From: Clostridiales bacterium
Lineage (GTDB): Bacteria; Bacillota; Clostridia; Saccharofermentanales; Saccharofermentanaceae
NCBI GenBank assembly: GCA_017617525.1
Contig: JAFZWA010000060.1
Location: 1-64,000 of the forward strand
Direction of reading: 5' to 3'
DNA: 64,000 nt
Shown here: positions 43,709-52,642 of the stretch, in pieces
Position numbering within the stretch: position 1 is the stretch's first letter
Layout of the letters: every line of letters begins with the position of its first letter
Notes under the pieces: model-generated
The model's database searches: none
What the model was told of the DNA's origin: nothing
What the model saw: the letters and a program-made list of their open reading frames with translations, nothing else
Made by a program: the position numbers and the translations under genes

Positions 43709-46099
43709 ATGCACTTTCAATTCAAACGCGTTCTTTCCATGTGCCTGATCGGAGGCGTCCTTCTCTCATCCGTTTCCTGCGGAAAGAAGAAGAGCAAGAA
43801 GGAACTGGTAAAAGAAGATGACCCGTATTTTACCCCGAGCTATGTGGAACTTACGGTCGATCCGATGCCGGGAAACAAGATCGAATATTCGTGTATAAAT
43901 ACATCCAAGATCATCGGCAACAATGTCGTGATCGGATATCTGGTCGTCTACGATTTCCCGGACGAACTGATCGACCAGTATGTAACTGACTGGGATCAGC
44001 CCAGCCAGGAGTATATCGATTTCATCGAGAAGTACTACAAAACGGGTTTTGCGATCTTTGACCAGGAAGGAACGCTGGTCACCGATATCGAGCTTGCGTA
44101 TAACTGTGAACCGATCGCCGTCGCGGAAGGAAAAGACGGAGAAGTGATCTTCATGGTCAATAACTATAAGGCCGGTGAATGCAAGGCGACATACGTTATG
44201 AATACCTATAGCGCCGAGGGGATCCAGACCGGTTCACTCACGCTCCCGGACAGCTTCGACGATTATCCGCAGACCTTCTATCAGGCGGAAAACGGAAATT
44301 ACATCATCGTTTGTGATGAGGCGATATATGTTTATTCCCAGGAGGCAAAATTCGTCGGTAAGTCCGATATCGAGAACTCCTTGAATCTCATGGCGCAGAA
44401 CGGTGAACTGTATCAGTTCATCTACGAAGTATCCGGGAATGAAGAGATCACCGTGTACATGCGCGAGTTCGATTCCAAGACCGGAAAATTCAAAGACGAA
44501 AAGAAGATGGAACACCTTTTCACGAACCTGATCGCGGGCGGTGACGGTAACTTCTATAACGTTGACGGTAACGGCATTTCGAAAGTCGATCTTGAGACCG
44601 GAAGTGAAGAAGCGTTCTTTAACTGGAACGCCACGGATGTCAATTACAGTTCTTATGACGAAGAAAGCTTCCACGTATTCTCGGAAGACAAGATCGCATT
44701 TACCTGTTCGGAATGGGAAACGGATAAAGAGACCGGAGATGTGCAGCCGCACAACTATTTCGTGACACTGACCCGCGCGGAAAAGAACCCGCATGCCGGT
44801 AAAGCCTATATCGAGATGGGGACGATCGGTATGCCTTCCTCTGACCTTCAGGATTACATCATCCGTTATAACAACGAGGAAGACGGAAAAGCAAGGATCC
44901 GCGTCCATGACTACTTTGTTGATGAGATCACCGGAACTCATGACCTGGGCTTACAGACAGATCTTTCGAACCGTGTATACATGGATATGATCAATGGAGA
45001 AGGACCGGATATCCTCGTCAACTTCGCGGGCTACAGCCAGTTCAATTCCGACGAGGTCCTCGTCGATCTGAATAAGTATGTCGACGGTAAGAACGGACTT
45101 AACAGAGACGAGTATTTCGATAACGTACTGACCGCCTATGAGAATAAAGATAAGCTTTTCCAGATTCCGGTTTGCTTTGATATCCGAGGCCTTATGGGTA
45201 ACAAGGAGATGATCGGTGAAAGATCCGGATGGACCTATTCCGAGTTCAATCAGATCATCGGAGAACTTCCGGGGGATGTACAGGTCTTTGAAGATACGGA
45301 ATACAAAGATCTCCTTTATTCTCTTCTCACCGGCGCGATGAGAAGCTTCATCGACTATGACAAAAAAGAGGTCTTCTTCGACGGCGACGAGTTTAAGCAG
45401 CTTCTGGAGATTGTCAAAAAATACGGCCTGGAATATGTTCCGAGCTACGAGGAATACGAAAATCCGTTTAACACGAACACATGCGCTCCGATCGAACCCT
45501 TTAACCCTGTTGATCCGACGGAGCTGATGCAGGATGACAATCTGGCTCTTATGGTCACTTATATCTACAGCATCACCCAGTATGCGGAGATCTCACGTTC
45601 TCTCGGGAACAAGGAGATCTTCATCGGCATGCCTTCCCCGGACGGAACGGGCGTATGCGCAAGCGCGTCTCTGACACTGGCGATCTCCGCGTTCTCGCAG
45701 AACAAAGACGAGTCCTGGGATTTCATTCGTCGTCTTTTCGATGAGGATTCCCAATACCTTTATACTAATTCTTATATGTCGATCCCGCTGAACAGAAAAG
45801 CGTTTGACCGTGTCAATCAGGACGCGATCGACGAAAGAGAGAGGGAACTTAAAGAGAATCAGGAGTTCGCCGCAGAGTACGGTATGCTCCTTCACGGAGA
45901 CATCAACCCGATCACGGAACAGGATGTTCAAGGATATAAAGAACTCGTTGAAAGCGTCAGCACGATCGAGTCTTATGACCCTGCGCTCCTGGACATCATT
46001 TTGGAGGAATCGGCTGCCTACTTCGCGGATCAGAAGAGCGTAGATGATGTGTGCGCGATCATCCAGAATAGAACCCAGACAATTGTCAACGAAAGATGA
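43709..46099 (+). CDS. Large two-part solute-binding lipoprotein, copy 1
   Basis: A 796-residue lipoprotein (lipobox SVSC, Cys near 26). The first half (to about residue 355) is a beta-rich region of repeated short strands like a propeller; the second half, from about HAGKAYIEMG, resembles family 1 sugar-binding proteins, with GPDILVNFAGYSQFNSDEVLVDLNKYVDG and a closing helix region. Normal binding proteins are about 420 residues, so the N-terminal half is an added domain. It is a paralogue of the next gene. Confidence 0.78.
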   Translation: MHFQFKRVLSMCLIGGVLLSSVSCGKKKSKKELVKEDDPYFTPSYVELTVDPMPGNKIEYSCINTSKIIGNNVVIGYLVVYDFPDELIDQYVTDWDQPSQEYIDFIEKYYKTGFAIFDQEGTLVTDIELAYNCEPIAVAEGKDGEVIFMVNNYKAGECKATYVMNTYSAEGIQTGSLTLPDSFDDYPQTFYQAENGNYIIVCDEAIYVYSQEAKFVGKSDIENSLNLMAQNGELYQFIYEVSGNEEITVYMREFDSKTGKFKDEKKMEHLFTNLIAGGDGNFYNVDGNGISKVDLETGSEEAFFNWNATDVNYSSYDEESFHVFSEDKIAFTCSEWETDKETGDVQPHNYFVTLTRAEKNPHAGKAYIEMGTIGMPSSDLQDYIIRYNNEEDGKARIRVHDYFVDEITGTHDLGLQTDLSNRVYMDMINGEGPDILVNFAGYSQFNSDEVLVDLNKYVDGKNGLNRDEYFDNVLTAYENKDKLFQIPVCFDIRGLMGNKEMIGERSGWTYSEFNQIIGELPGDVQVFEDTEYKDLLYSLLTGAMRSFIDYDKKEVFFDGDEFKQLLEIVKKYGLEYVPSYEEYENPFNTNTCAPIEPFNPVDPTELMQDDNLALMVTYIYSITQYAEISRSLGNKEIFIGMPSPDGTGVCASASLTLAISAFSQNKDESWDFIRRLFDEDSQYLYTNSYMSIPLNRKAFDRVNQDAIDERERELKENQEFAAEYGMLLHGDINPITEQDVQGYKELVESVSTIESYDPALLDIILEESAAYFADQKSVDDVCAIIQNRTQTIVNER

Positions 46100-46146
46100 C
46101 GAAAGCCCCTGTAAAATAACAATTCATTCACATTACATTTCATTCA

Positions 46147-46174
46147 TTTATTCCCCGTGGTGCATTCCTATAAT
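46147..46174 (+). promoter_or_regulatory. Promoter of the second binding-protein gene
   Basis: TTTATT (46147-46152) and a perfect TATAAT (46169-46174) are spaced 16 bp. The start at 46205 lies about 25 nt after the expected first base of the transcript, excluding the upstream GTG as start. Confidence 0.55.
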
Positions 46175-46204
46175 GAGTCTGACAAGAACCACGGAGGTGT
46201 TTTT

Positions 46205-48631
46205 ATGAAGAAATTAGCGCGTAATGTTTTAGCGTTTGCGTTAGCATTAACAATGGCTGTTCCGCTTGCCGCCTGTAAGAAATCAGGCAAGGGCGCAAAG
46301 GGCGGCAGCGGAAAGAAAAATTCGGTGATCGCAGAGGACGATCCGTTCTTTGACGCGGTCGAGATCCCACTCGATATAGAGACAGACGCGAATAAGAAAC
46401 TCCAGTACAAGGAGATTTCCGAACCGACGATCGTCGGTGACAGAGTCTTTGCGACATACAATCTCTCTTACGAGATGCCGCAGGAACTCATGGACAAATT
46501 CGACAAGGTCGACTGCACCAATGAAGCAGCATATTCTCAACTGATGGATGAGTTTAACGAGTATAACGAGATGGGAACTCTCGTTTTCGATCTGGACGGA
46601 AACCTTCTTTCCAGAACGCCGTCTGACAATATGGAATCAAATGCCGGAAATCTTGCCCAGCTTTCTGACGGCTCGTTCGTCATGATCGTTTCCCGCTTAG
46701 CTCAGAACGAATGCAAGACGAGTACGGAGATCGTCAAATTGAACGCCGATTTCCAAGAGCAGAGCTCGGTCAAGATCGATCAGGATGTTGAACTCGGATG
46801 GGATATGCAGATCATTCCGATGGATAACGGTAATCTTCTTATCGCTGACTATGCCGGCATTCACATCGTAAGTCTCGAAGGCAAGTTGATCGCCAATGAA
46901 TCTCCTGCCGGCTTCTGCGGAAAAGCATATGTTCAGGACGGAGATATCTATGCGCTGATCGATGAATTCGACAGTGGTAAAAACGAGGATAAATTCTATT
47001 TCCAGAAGCTCGACGGAAATACGGGTAAGCCGACCGGTGATCGTATTGCCACCACATTTGAAGCATATACTCTGATCCAGGGTACCGATGGTATCTACTC
47101 TGTCGGTTATTCAGGACTTAGAAAGTTCGATATTCCGTCCGGAACTTCCACTGATTATGTGATCGAATGGAACTGGACAGACATCAACTCCGGTTATATT
47201 TCTACACAGAACGCGACGATCCTTTCAGACGATGAGATGATCTTCACCAAGTATTCTTATGAAGAGACTGACGATCCGAATATCAAAGTCAGCGGTCGTG
47301 ATATTTCTCTTATGAAGTTTAAGAGAGCGGAAAAGAATCCGCATGCCGGAAAGAATGTCATCGTGCTGGGCTGTGTCGGCGCGGAAACTCCTTTCAGAGA
47401 TTACGTGATCGACTACAACAAGGATCCGAACCACATCTCCCGTATCTACATCACAGACTACGCGGATGACCTGTTCGCTTCGAGTGACTATATGCAGGCT
47501 TTAGCAGATGTATCTGACAAAGTTTATCTCGACATGATGTCCGGTGATGGTCCTGACATCCTGATGAACTTCTACGAGTTCGCGCAGTTTAATTCAGAAG
47601 ATATCCTTGTAGATATGAACAAGTTTATCGACGGCCAGAATGGTCTCAATAGAGCTGATTATTTCGACAACATCCTGCGCGCCTGTGAAACATCCGGAAA
47701 GCTTTTCCAGATCCCGGTATGCATTGCCATCAACGGTTTTGCTGCCAACCCGTCCCTGATCGGAGAGCGCACTTCCTGGACATTTGATGAGTTTGACCAG
47801 ATGGCATCTTCACTTCCGCAGAACGTATCTCTTATCTCTGACACATCCAGACAGGATCTGATGCAGATGCTCCTCGACTTCTCGATGTCTTCCTTTGTTG
47901 ACAGCGACAAGAAAGAAGTCTCCTTTGACAGCGCGGATTTCAGAAAACTTCTTGAGATCGCAAAGAAGTACGGTTCGGACAAGACCGCCGGCGGTGACAT
48001 GGGATTGTTTGCCGGATCGACCACGGACATGGAGTATGTTGATGACAGTTCCAAATTCGCAGAGGGCCTTATCGCGCTCACGAGTGTAGATATCTGCGGT
48101 GTTGATGATTATGCGCGTGTCGTAAACGAAGTAACCTTTAAGCCGACATTTATCGGTATGCCGGGAGCTTCCGGAGCCGGTATGGCAGCAAGAGCTCAGA
48201 TGTCGTTCGCGATCTCCGCGTCTTCCTCGCATCAGGACGAAGCCTGGGATTTCATCAAGTTCCTGTACGGCAAAGACTGCCAGGCAAAATTCGCGAGATC
48301 TTTCTGGGGACTTCCGATCCACAAGGGAGCTCTTGAAGAAAAGAACGCAGAAGACGTAAAGAACTATAACGAGTTCATTGAAGATTATTCCAAGTTCCTG
48401 CAGGAAGAAGGTCTCGAAGGACAGGGCAAGGAAATGACAAAGATCACCGACGAGATGTGTGCGGATTTCATAACGATGCTCGAGGGCGTTTCCGTCATCA
48501 AGAATTCCGATCTCGGCATCATGGCGATCGTCAAGGAAGAAACAGCAGCGTTCTTCGAAAATCAGAAGCCTGTCGATGACGTAGTCAAGATCATCCAGAA
48601 TCGTGCGACGACTAAGGTGCATGAGAGGTAA
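46205..48631 (+). CDS. Large two-part solute-binding lipoprotein, copy 2
   Basis: An 808-residue lipoprotein (lipobox LAAC near residue 24) that aligns along its length with the previous gene: shared blocks include EDDPFFDAVEIPLD/EDDPYFTPSYVELT near the N-terminus, RAEKNPHAGK at the domain junction, GDGPDILMNFYEFAQFNSEDILVDMNKFIDG, and the ending QNRATTKVHER. The pair arose by tandem duplication. CGGAGG sets the start. It probably feeds the two permeases downstream. Confidence 0.78.
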   Translation: MKKLARNVLAFALALTMAVPLAACKKSGKGAKGGSGKKNSVIAEDDPFFDAVEIPLDIETDANKKLQYKEISEPTIVGDRVFATYNLSYEMPQELMDKFDKVDCTNEAAYSQLMDEFNEYNEMGTLVFDLDGNLLSRTPSDNMESNAGNLAQLSDGSFVMIVSRLAQNECKTSTEIVKLNADFQEQSSVKIDQDVELGWDMQIIPMDNGNLLIADYAGIHIVSLEGKLIANESPAGFCGKAYVQDGDIYALIDEFDSGKNEDKFYFQKLDGNTGKPTGDRIATTFEAYTLIQGTDGIYSVGYSGLRKFDIPSGTSTDYVIEWNWTDINSGYISTQNATILSDDEMIFTKYSYEETDDPNIKVSGRDISLMKFKRAEKNPHAGKNVIVLGCVGAETPFRDYVIDYNKDPNHISRIYITDYADDLFASSDYMQALADVSDKVYLDMMSGDGPDILMNFYEFAQFNSEDILVDMNKFIDGQNGLNRADYFDNILRACETSGKLFQIPVCIAINGFAANPSLIGERTSWTFDEFDQMASSLPQNVSLISDTSRQDLMQMLLDFSMSSFVDSDKKEVSFDSADFRKLLEIAKKYGSDKTAGGDMGLFAGSTTDMEYVDDSSKFAEGLIALTSVDICGVDDYARVVNEVTFKPTFIGMPGASGAGMAARAQMSFAISASSSHQDEAWDFIKFLYGKDCQAKFARSFWGLPIHKGALEEKNAEDVKNYNEFIEDYSKFLQEEGLEGQGKEMTKITDEMCADFITMLEGVSVIKNSDLGIMAIVKEETAAFFENQKPVDDVVKIIQNRATTKVHER

Positions 48632-48812
48632 AGTGACGTTTTTGTCACTTTAAGGTCACTTGTTAGTCATACCGCAATGTGACAATAAAATTGCCGGAAG
48701 GGAAACGGTCCCCCTAAGCTGGTTTCCCGGACGGATGGAAAAAAGTAGAGAACCTTTACTATCTTCTATTTACTTTCATACCCCGGGAGCGAGGTCCACC
48801 CCCCTCGCTCCC
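48631..48812 (+). other. Hairpin-rich region between binding protein and permease genes
   Basis: About 300 bp without a gene (48632-48930). It holds AAGTGAC/GTCACTT (48631-48650, overlapping the stop), then further GTCAC and GTGAC copies to 48683; GGGAAAC/GTTTCCC flanked by CCGG (48694-48730); and a perfect 10-bp GGGAGCGAGG/CCTCGCTCCC stem (48785-48812). All lie upstream of the promoter at 48859. They could be terminators, a small RNA, or operator sites. Confidence 0.45.
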
Positions 48813-48858
48813 ACCCCTCCTTAACAAAACAGCAAGGCGACCAGACGCATAAAGTACA

Positions 48859-48888
48859 TGACACAAATCTGTTGCGATATAGTACAAT
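48859..48888 (+). promoter_or_regulatory. Promoter of the permease operon
   Basis: TGACAC (48859-48864) and TACAAT (48883-48888) with 18 bp between; 42 nt before the start codon. Confidence 0.5.
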
Positions 48889-48930
48889 AATTGCGTTGGG
48901 GCTTGTGCGAAAAAATACAAAGGTATAAAG

Positions 48931-49854
48931 ATGGCGACACACGAATACAATCCGGATGAAGTGAGAAAAAGACGAATCAAAGGACGGAGAAAAAGAAAGC
49001 TCCGTGAATGGTTCGTATTTACCGGATATCTCACACCGAGTCTTCTTGGTGTTCTGCTTTTCTTCTTCGGACCGATGCTCATCGTTCTGGTCCAGTCCTT
49101 TCAGAGAAGTTCAACCAATACCGAGTTTGTCGGATTCGATAACTATGTACATGTCTGGAACAACCAGGCATTCAAAACGGCAGCTACAAACACACTGATC
49201 TTTGCAGGCATCGCCGTTCCGCTGGCAGTGCTCCTCGCACTCCTCCTGGCTCTCCTTTTAAGTTCGAAGATTCCGGGCAAGAGCGTTTTCAGAAGTATCA
49301 TGCTCAACCCGATGATGGTACCGGTTGCCTCGATCGTTCTGATCTGGCAGGTCATGTTCAGTTACAACGGCGCGCTGAATACATACATGGGATGGTTCGG
49401 CATCGACAAGATCGACTGGATGAAATCTGACTGGTCACGAATGGTTATCCTGATCCTCTTCCTGTGGAAGAACCTCGGATACAACATGGTACTTTTTATT
49501 TCCGCGATCTCCGCTGTTCCTCAGGAGCAGCTTGAGTCGGCGAAGATGGACGGCGCGAGCGCGGTCCGCAGATTCTTCAGCATCAAACTGCCATACCTGT
49601 GGCCGACGATCTTCTTTGTCGGGATCATGTCACTGATCAACTCGTTTAAGATCTTCCGTGAAGTATATCTTCTCGCCGGTGACTATCCGTTTGACGCACT
49701 CTACATGCTTCAGAATTTCATGAACAATATGTTCTCACACTTAGATAACGCGAAACTTACTGCAGCGGCGATCATCATGTGTATCGCGATGATCATCATC
49801 GTCGGTATCCTCTTTATTGCGGAGAACCGACTGGGCAGAGATACGGAGGAGTAA
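48931..49854 (+). CDS. Carbohydrate ABC transporter permease, MalF/UgpA type
   Basis: A 307-residue permease with six helices and the EAA loop EQLESAKMDGASAVRRFFSIKLP, which docks to the ATPase. Such permeases import oligosaccharides or glycerol phosphates. It is followed after 4 bp by the partner permease. No MalK/MsmK-type ATPase is in the window; in Firmicutes one shared ATPase often serves several such transporters. Confidence 0.9.
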   Translation: MATHEYNPDEVRKRRIKGRRKRKLREWFVFTGYLTPSLLGVLLFFFGPMLIVLVQSFQRSSTNTEFVGFDNYVHVWNNQAFKTAATNTLIFAGIAVPLAVLLALLLALLLSSKIPGKSVFRSIMLNPMMVPVASIVLIWQVMFSYNGALNTYMGWFGIDKIDWMKSDWSRMVILILFLWKNLGYNMVLFISAISAVPQEQLESAKMDGASAVRRFFSIKLPYLWPTIFFVGIMSLINSFKIFREVYLLAGDYPFDALYMLQNFMNNMFSHLDNAKLTAAAIIMCIAMIIIVGILFIAENRLGRDTEE

Positions 49855-49858
49855 TGAC

Positions 49859-50923
49859 ATGAAGAAAAACGAAATTACTCCACTTCAGCCGATGCCCGAA
49901 AAGGTGCAGGGAGAACAGCACGATCACGGTTCCATCCGTGACATCCAAGAGGTCGAGATCGTCCGTCTTTCCGATGAAGAACTCGAAGAGATGCACGAAA
50001 GAGCAAGAGCCGTCGCTAAGAGAAAAGCGGTCGTAAGAAACGCGACAACGAAATTCTGGACGGCGCTCGGAACGCTCCTCGCGATCGCGGTCGCGGCTTT
50101 CGCCCTGATGCCGATCGTACTTACGATCCTCGACTCGTTCATGTCGACGGATGAGATCAAGACAAACTACAGTGCCGTTTATAACAGCCTTTCTTCCGCG
50201 GCGGCCGAGACGAAGACTTATCTTTCTTCGACACCGAAGCTGAAGATGATCCCGGACATGGTTTCTTTCAGCCAGTATAAGACGCTTCTGTTCTTAAGTC
50301 CGACTTATCTTCTGAAGTTCTGGAACTCCGTGGCACTCGTTGTGCCGATCGTTTTCGGACAGCTTCTGGTAGGATGTCTCGCGGCATACAGTTTCTCAAG
50401 ATACAGAAGAAAGAGAAGAGAAGTTCTTTTCTTCTCGTACGTAATCCTGATGCTCATGCCATTCCAGGTAACGCTGGTTCCGAACTACCTGATCGCGAAC
50501 TGGCTCGGGATCTATAACACATGGTGGGCGATCATCCTTCCGGGTGTATTCTCCACATTCAGTGTTTACCTCTTAAGTAAATACATGAGGCAGATCCCTT
50601 CGTCGTATATCGAAGCGGCGAAGCTGGACGGCGCGAACGAATGGAACATATTCACGAAGATCAGTCTGCCGATGTGTAAGAGCGCGATCTACGCGATGGC
50701 GATCCTTCTGTTCATCGACTACTGGAACATGGTTGAGCAGCCGCTCATCCTTTTGGAAAACGAGAGCAAGCAGCCGCTGTCCGTATTCCTTTCACAAATC
50801 AACGCATCGGAGATCGGCGTAGCTTTCGCGGCATCATTCATATTCATGTTACCGCCGCTTCTGATCTTCCTTTACGGCGAACAGTATCTGGTCGAGGGTA
50901 TCTCCCGATCGGGAATCAAATAA
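49859..50923 (+). CDS. Carbohydrate ABC transporter permease, MalG/UgpE type
   Basis: A 354-residue permease with the EAA loop SYIEAAKLDGANEWNIFTKISLP. It has an unusual hydrophilic N-terminal extension of about 70 residues before the first helix, and about 45 residues of predicted outside loop after it (SSAAAETKTYLSSTPKLKMIPD). Start at 49859 follows GGAGG. The following gene is an HlyD-like adaptor only 30 bp away. Confidence 0.9.
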   Translation: MKKNEITPLQPMPEKVQGEQHDHGSIRDIQEVEIVRLSDEELEEMHERARAVAKRKAVVRNATTKFWTALGTLLAIAVAAFALMPIVLTILDSFMSTDEIKTNYSAVYNSLSSAAAETKTYLSSTPKLKMIPDMVSFSQYKTLLFLSPTYLLKFWNSVALVVPIVFGQLLVGCLAAYSFSRYRRKRREVLFFSYVILMLMPFQVTLVPNYLIANWLGIYNTWWAIILPGVFSTFSVYLLSKYMRQIPSSYIEAAKLDGANEWNIFTKISLPMCKSAIYAMAILLFIDYWNMVEQPLILLENESKQPLSVFLSQINASEIGVAFAASFIFMLPPLLIFLYGEQYLVEGISRSGIK

Positions 50924-50953
50924 GGTTACGAGGTTTTTGAGGAGGTTTTGACT

Positions 50954-52642
50954 ATGTCAGACGAAATAAAAAAGAAAAAGAGCAAAAAGTGGATAATCAA
51001 AGCTCTGATCATCTTCCTGATCGTGATGGGCATCCTGACGTTCTTTTCTAATACCATCATGAATATGACATTGACGCAGGTCAGCACACAGCAGATCTAC
51101 GGTGGTACGTTGACTTCGATCTCCCGTACTTCCGGCCTTCTGCGAGCGAATACCGAGCTTCAGGTAAAGGCTCCGGGTGAGATCAAAATTGAAGAAGTTC
51201 CTGTATATCCGTATCAGGAAGTTGCGGAAGGCGATGTTCTCGCTGTCCTTGAGATCCCCGAGAAGAAAGAGGACCTCGAAGCCAAGAAAAAAGAGCTTGA
51301 AGATCTTAAGAAAAAGATGGGATACGATGAGCGCACACCGAACAGACCTGTTGACCACTATTCAGATGAGATGCAGATCGTCGATTACGAAAAAGACGTA
51401 AAGCAGTGTACAAAGAATCTCGAGGCGGCTAAGAACAAGGAAGCGGCGATTGCAAAGACCAAAACTGAGATCAAGACGATCGAAGATGCGATCGTACAGC
51501 TGAATAAAGAAGCGGCAGATCTGGAAAACCAGAAGGCCGAGTATGAGCAGAGAAGAGACGAGGCGTACGAAAAGTTCGAAGCGGCAAAAGAAGCCCTGAC
51601 GCTTGCTCAGGAAGATCTCGCTGCTCAGATCACGGATCCGGCCGATCCGAATTTCGATCAGGCGGCTCTTGATGCGGCGAACCAGGCGGTCGCCGATGCG
51701 GAAAAAGAAGTTCAGACACATCAGGATTCTTATAACGGATTCAATGCCAATATCAAGACAGTAAGCGATAAGATGATCGATAACGAAACAGCCAAGGCCG
51801 CGAAAGATGCGGAACTGCAGGAAAAGCAGACCGATCTTGCGGAGTTCGAACAGCTTTCTTCCGTAGAAGACGCAGAGAGAGCTCTGAAAGACGCAAAGCA
51901 CAATCTCCAGCAGGCAAAGCAGAATCTGAGCGATGCCAGAACAAATGAAAGCATTGACAAGGATAAAGCCGCGGACGACAAGAATCTGGAACTCAAGCAA
52001 CTCGAGGACCTCGAAAAAGAAGTCGAGGAACTTGAAAAGTATTACGAGATCACGGAGATCAAGGCACCGATCAGCGGTACTCTGATCACGATCAACGCTG
52101 AAAGAAAAGGCACATACGCAAAAGATGATGTACTGTTCGTAATCGCGGACATGGAATCCGGTTTCTATATTGAGTGTCCGGTAACTAAGACCGAAGCACA
52201 GAGCATGTATCCCGGCATGGAAGTAAGAACGGATATCAGCGAAAGCAGCCGTATCGAGTCCATCCGACCGGACCCGCAGAATCCGTCCGACAGCTGCATC
52301 ATCAAGGTTGCGATCGATGACAGCGGCTGGTATATGGTACCGGGCGCGATGACAGTCGACTGCACACTCTCGACATTCAACAAGTCCTACGAGAGTGTAG
52401 TGCCGAAGGGCGCGGTCCAGACAGATTCCGAGGGAACTTTCATCTATGTTCTCGTCACGAAGAACAGCCCTCTCGGTGAAAGATATATCGCCAGAAAAGT
52501 GGAAGTAAAGATCCTTGCTGAGGACGCGACAACCTACGCGATCCAGGGCTCCGGCATCAGCTACGCGTACTGTATCGTACGTACGGAAAAACCGATCAAG
52601 AATGGTGAGCAGGTACGTCTTGCTGAAGGAGAAGCAATCTGA
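50954..52642 (+). CDS. HlyD/MacA-like membrane fusion protein
   Basis: A 562-residue adaptor: one N-terminal helix (KKWIIKALIIFLIVMGILTFF), a lipoyl-like half (LQVKAPGEIKIEEVPVYPYQEVAEGDVLAVLE), a long coiled coil (about residues 100-370, Glu/Lys/Ala-rich), the second lipoyl half (ITEIKAPISGTLITINAERKGTYAKDDVLFVIAD) and a beta-barrel part. Adaptors usually serve exporters such as MacB. The ATG at 50954 has GGAGG 8 nt upstream. The stop overlaps the start of the next gene (TGATG). Confidence 0.85.
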   Translation: MSDEIKKKKSKKWIIKALIIFLIVMGILTFFSNTIMNMTLTQVSTQQIYGGTLTSISRTSGLLRANTELQVKAPGEIKIEEVPVYPYQEVAEGDVLAVLEIPEKKEDLEAKKKELEDLKKKMGYDERTPNRPVDHYSDEMQIVDYEKDVKQCTKNLEAAKNKEAAIAKTKTEIKTIEDAIVQLNKEAADLENQKAEYEQRRDEAYEKFEAAKEALTLAQEDLAAQITDPADPNFDQAALDAANQAVADAEKEVQTHQDSYNGFNANIKTVSDKMIDNETAKAAKDAELQEKQTDLAEFEQLSSVEDAERALKDAKHNLQQAKQNLSDARTNESIDKDKAADDKNLELKQLEDLEKEVEELEKYYEITEIKAPISGTLITINAERKGTYAKDDVLFVIADMESGFYIECPVTKTEAQSMYPGMEVRTDISESSRIESIRPDPQNPSDSCIIKVAIDDSGWYMVPGAMTVDCTLSTFNKSYESVVPKGAVQTDSEGTFIYVLVTKNSPLGERYIARKVEVKILAEDATTYAIQGSGISYAYCIVRTEKPIKNGEQVRLAEGEAI

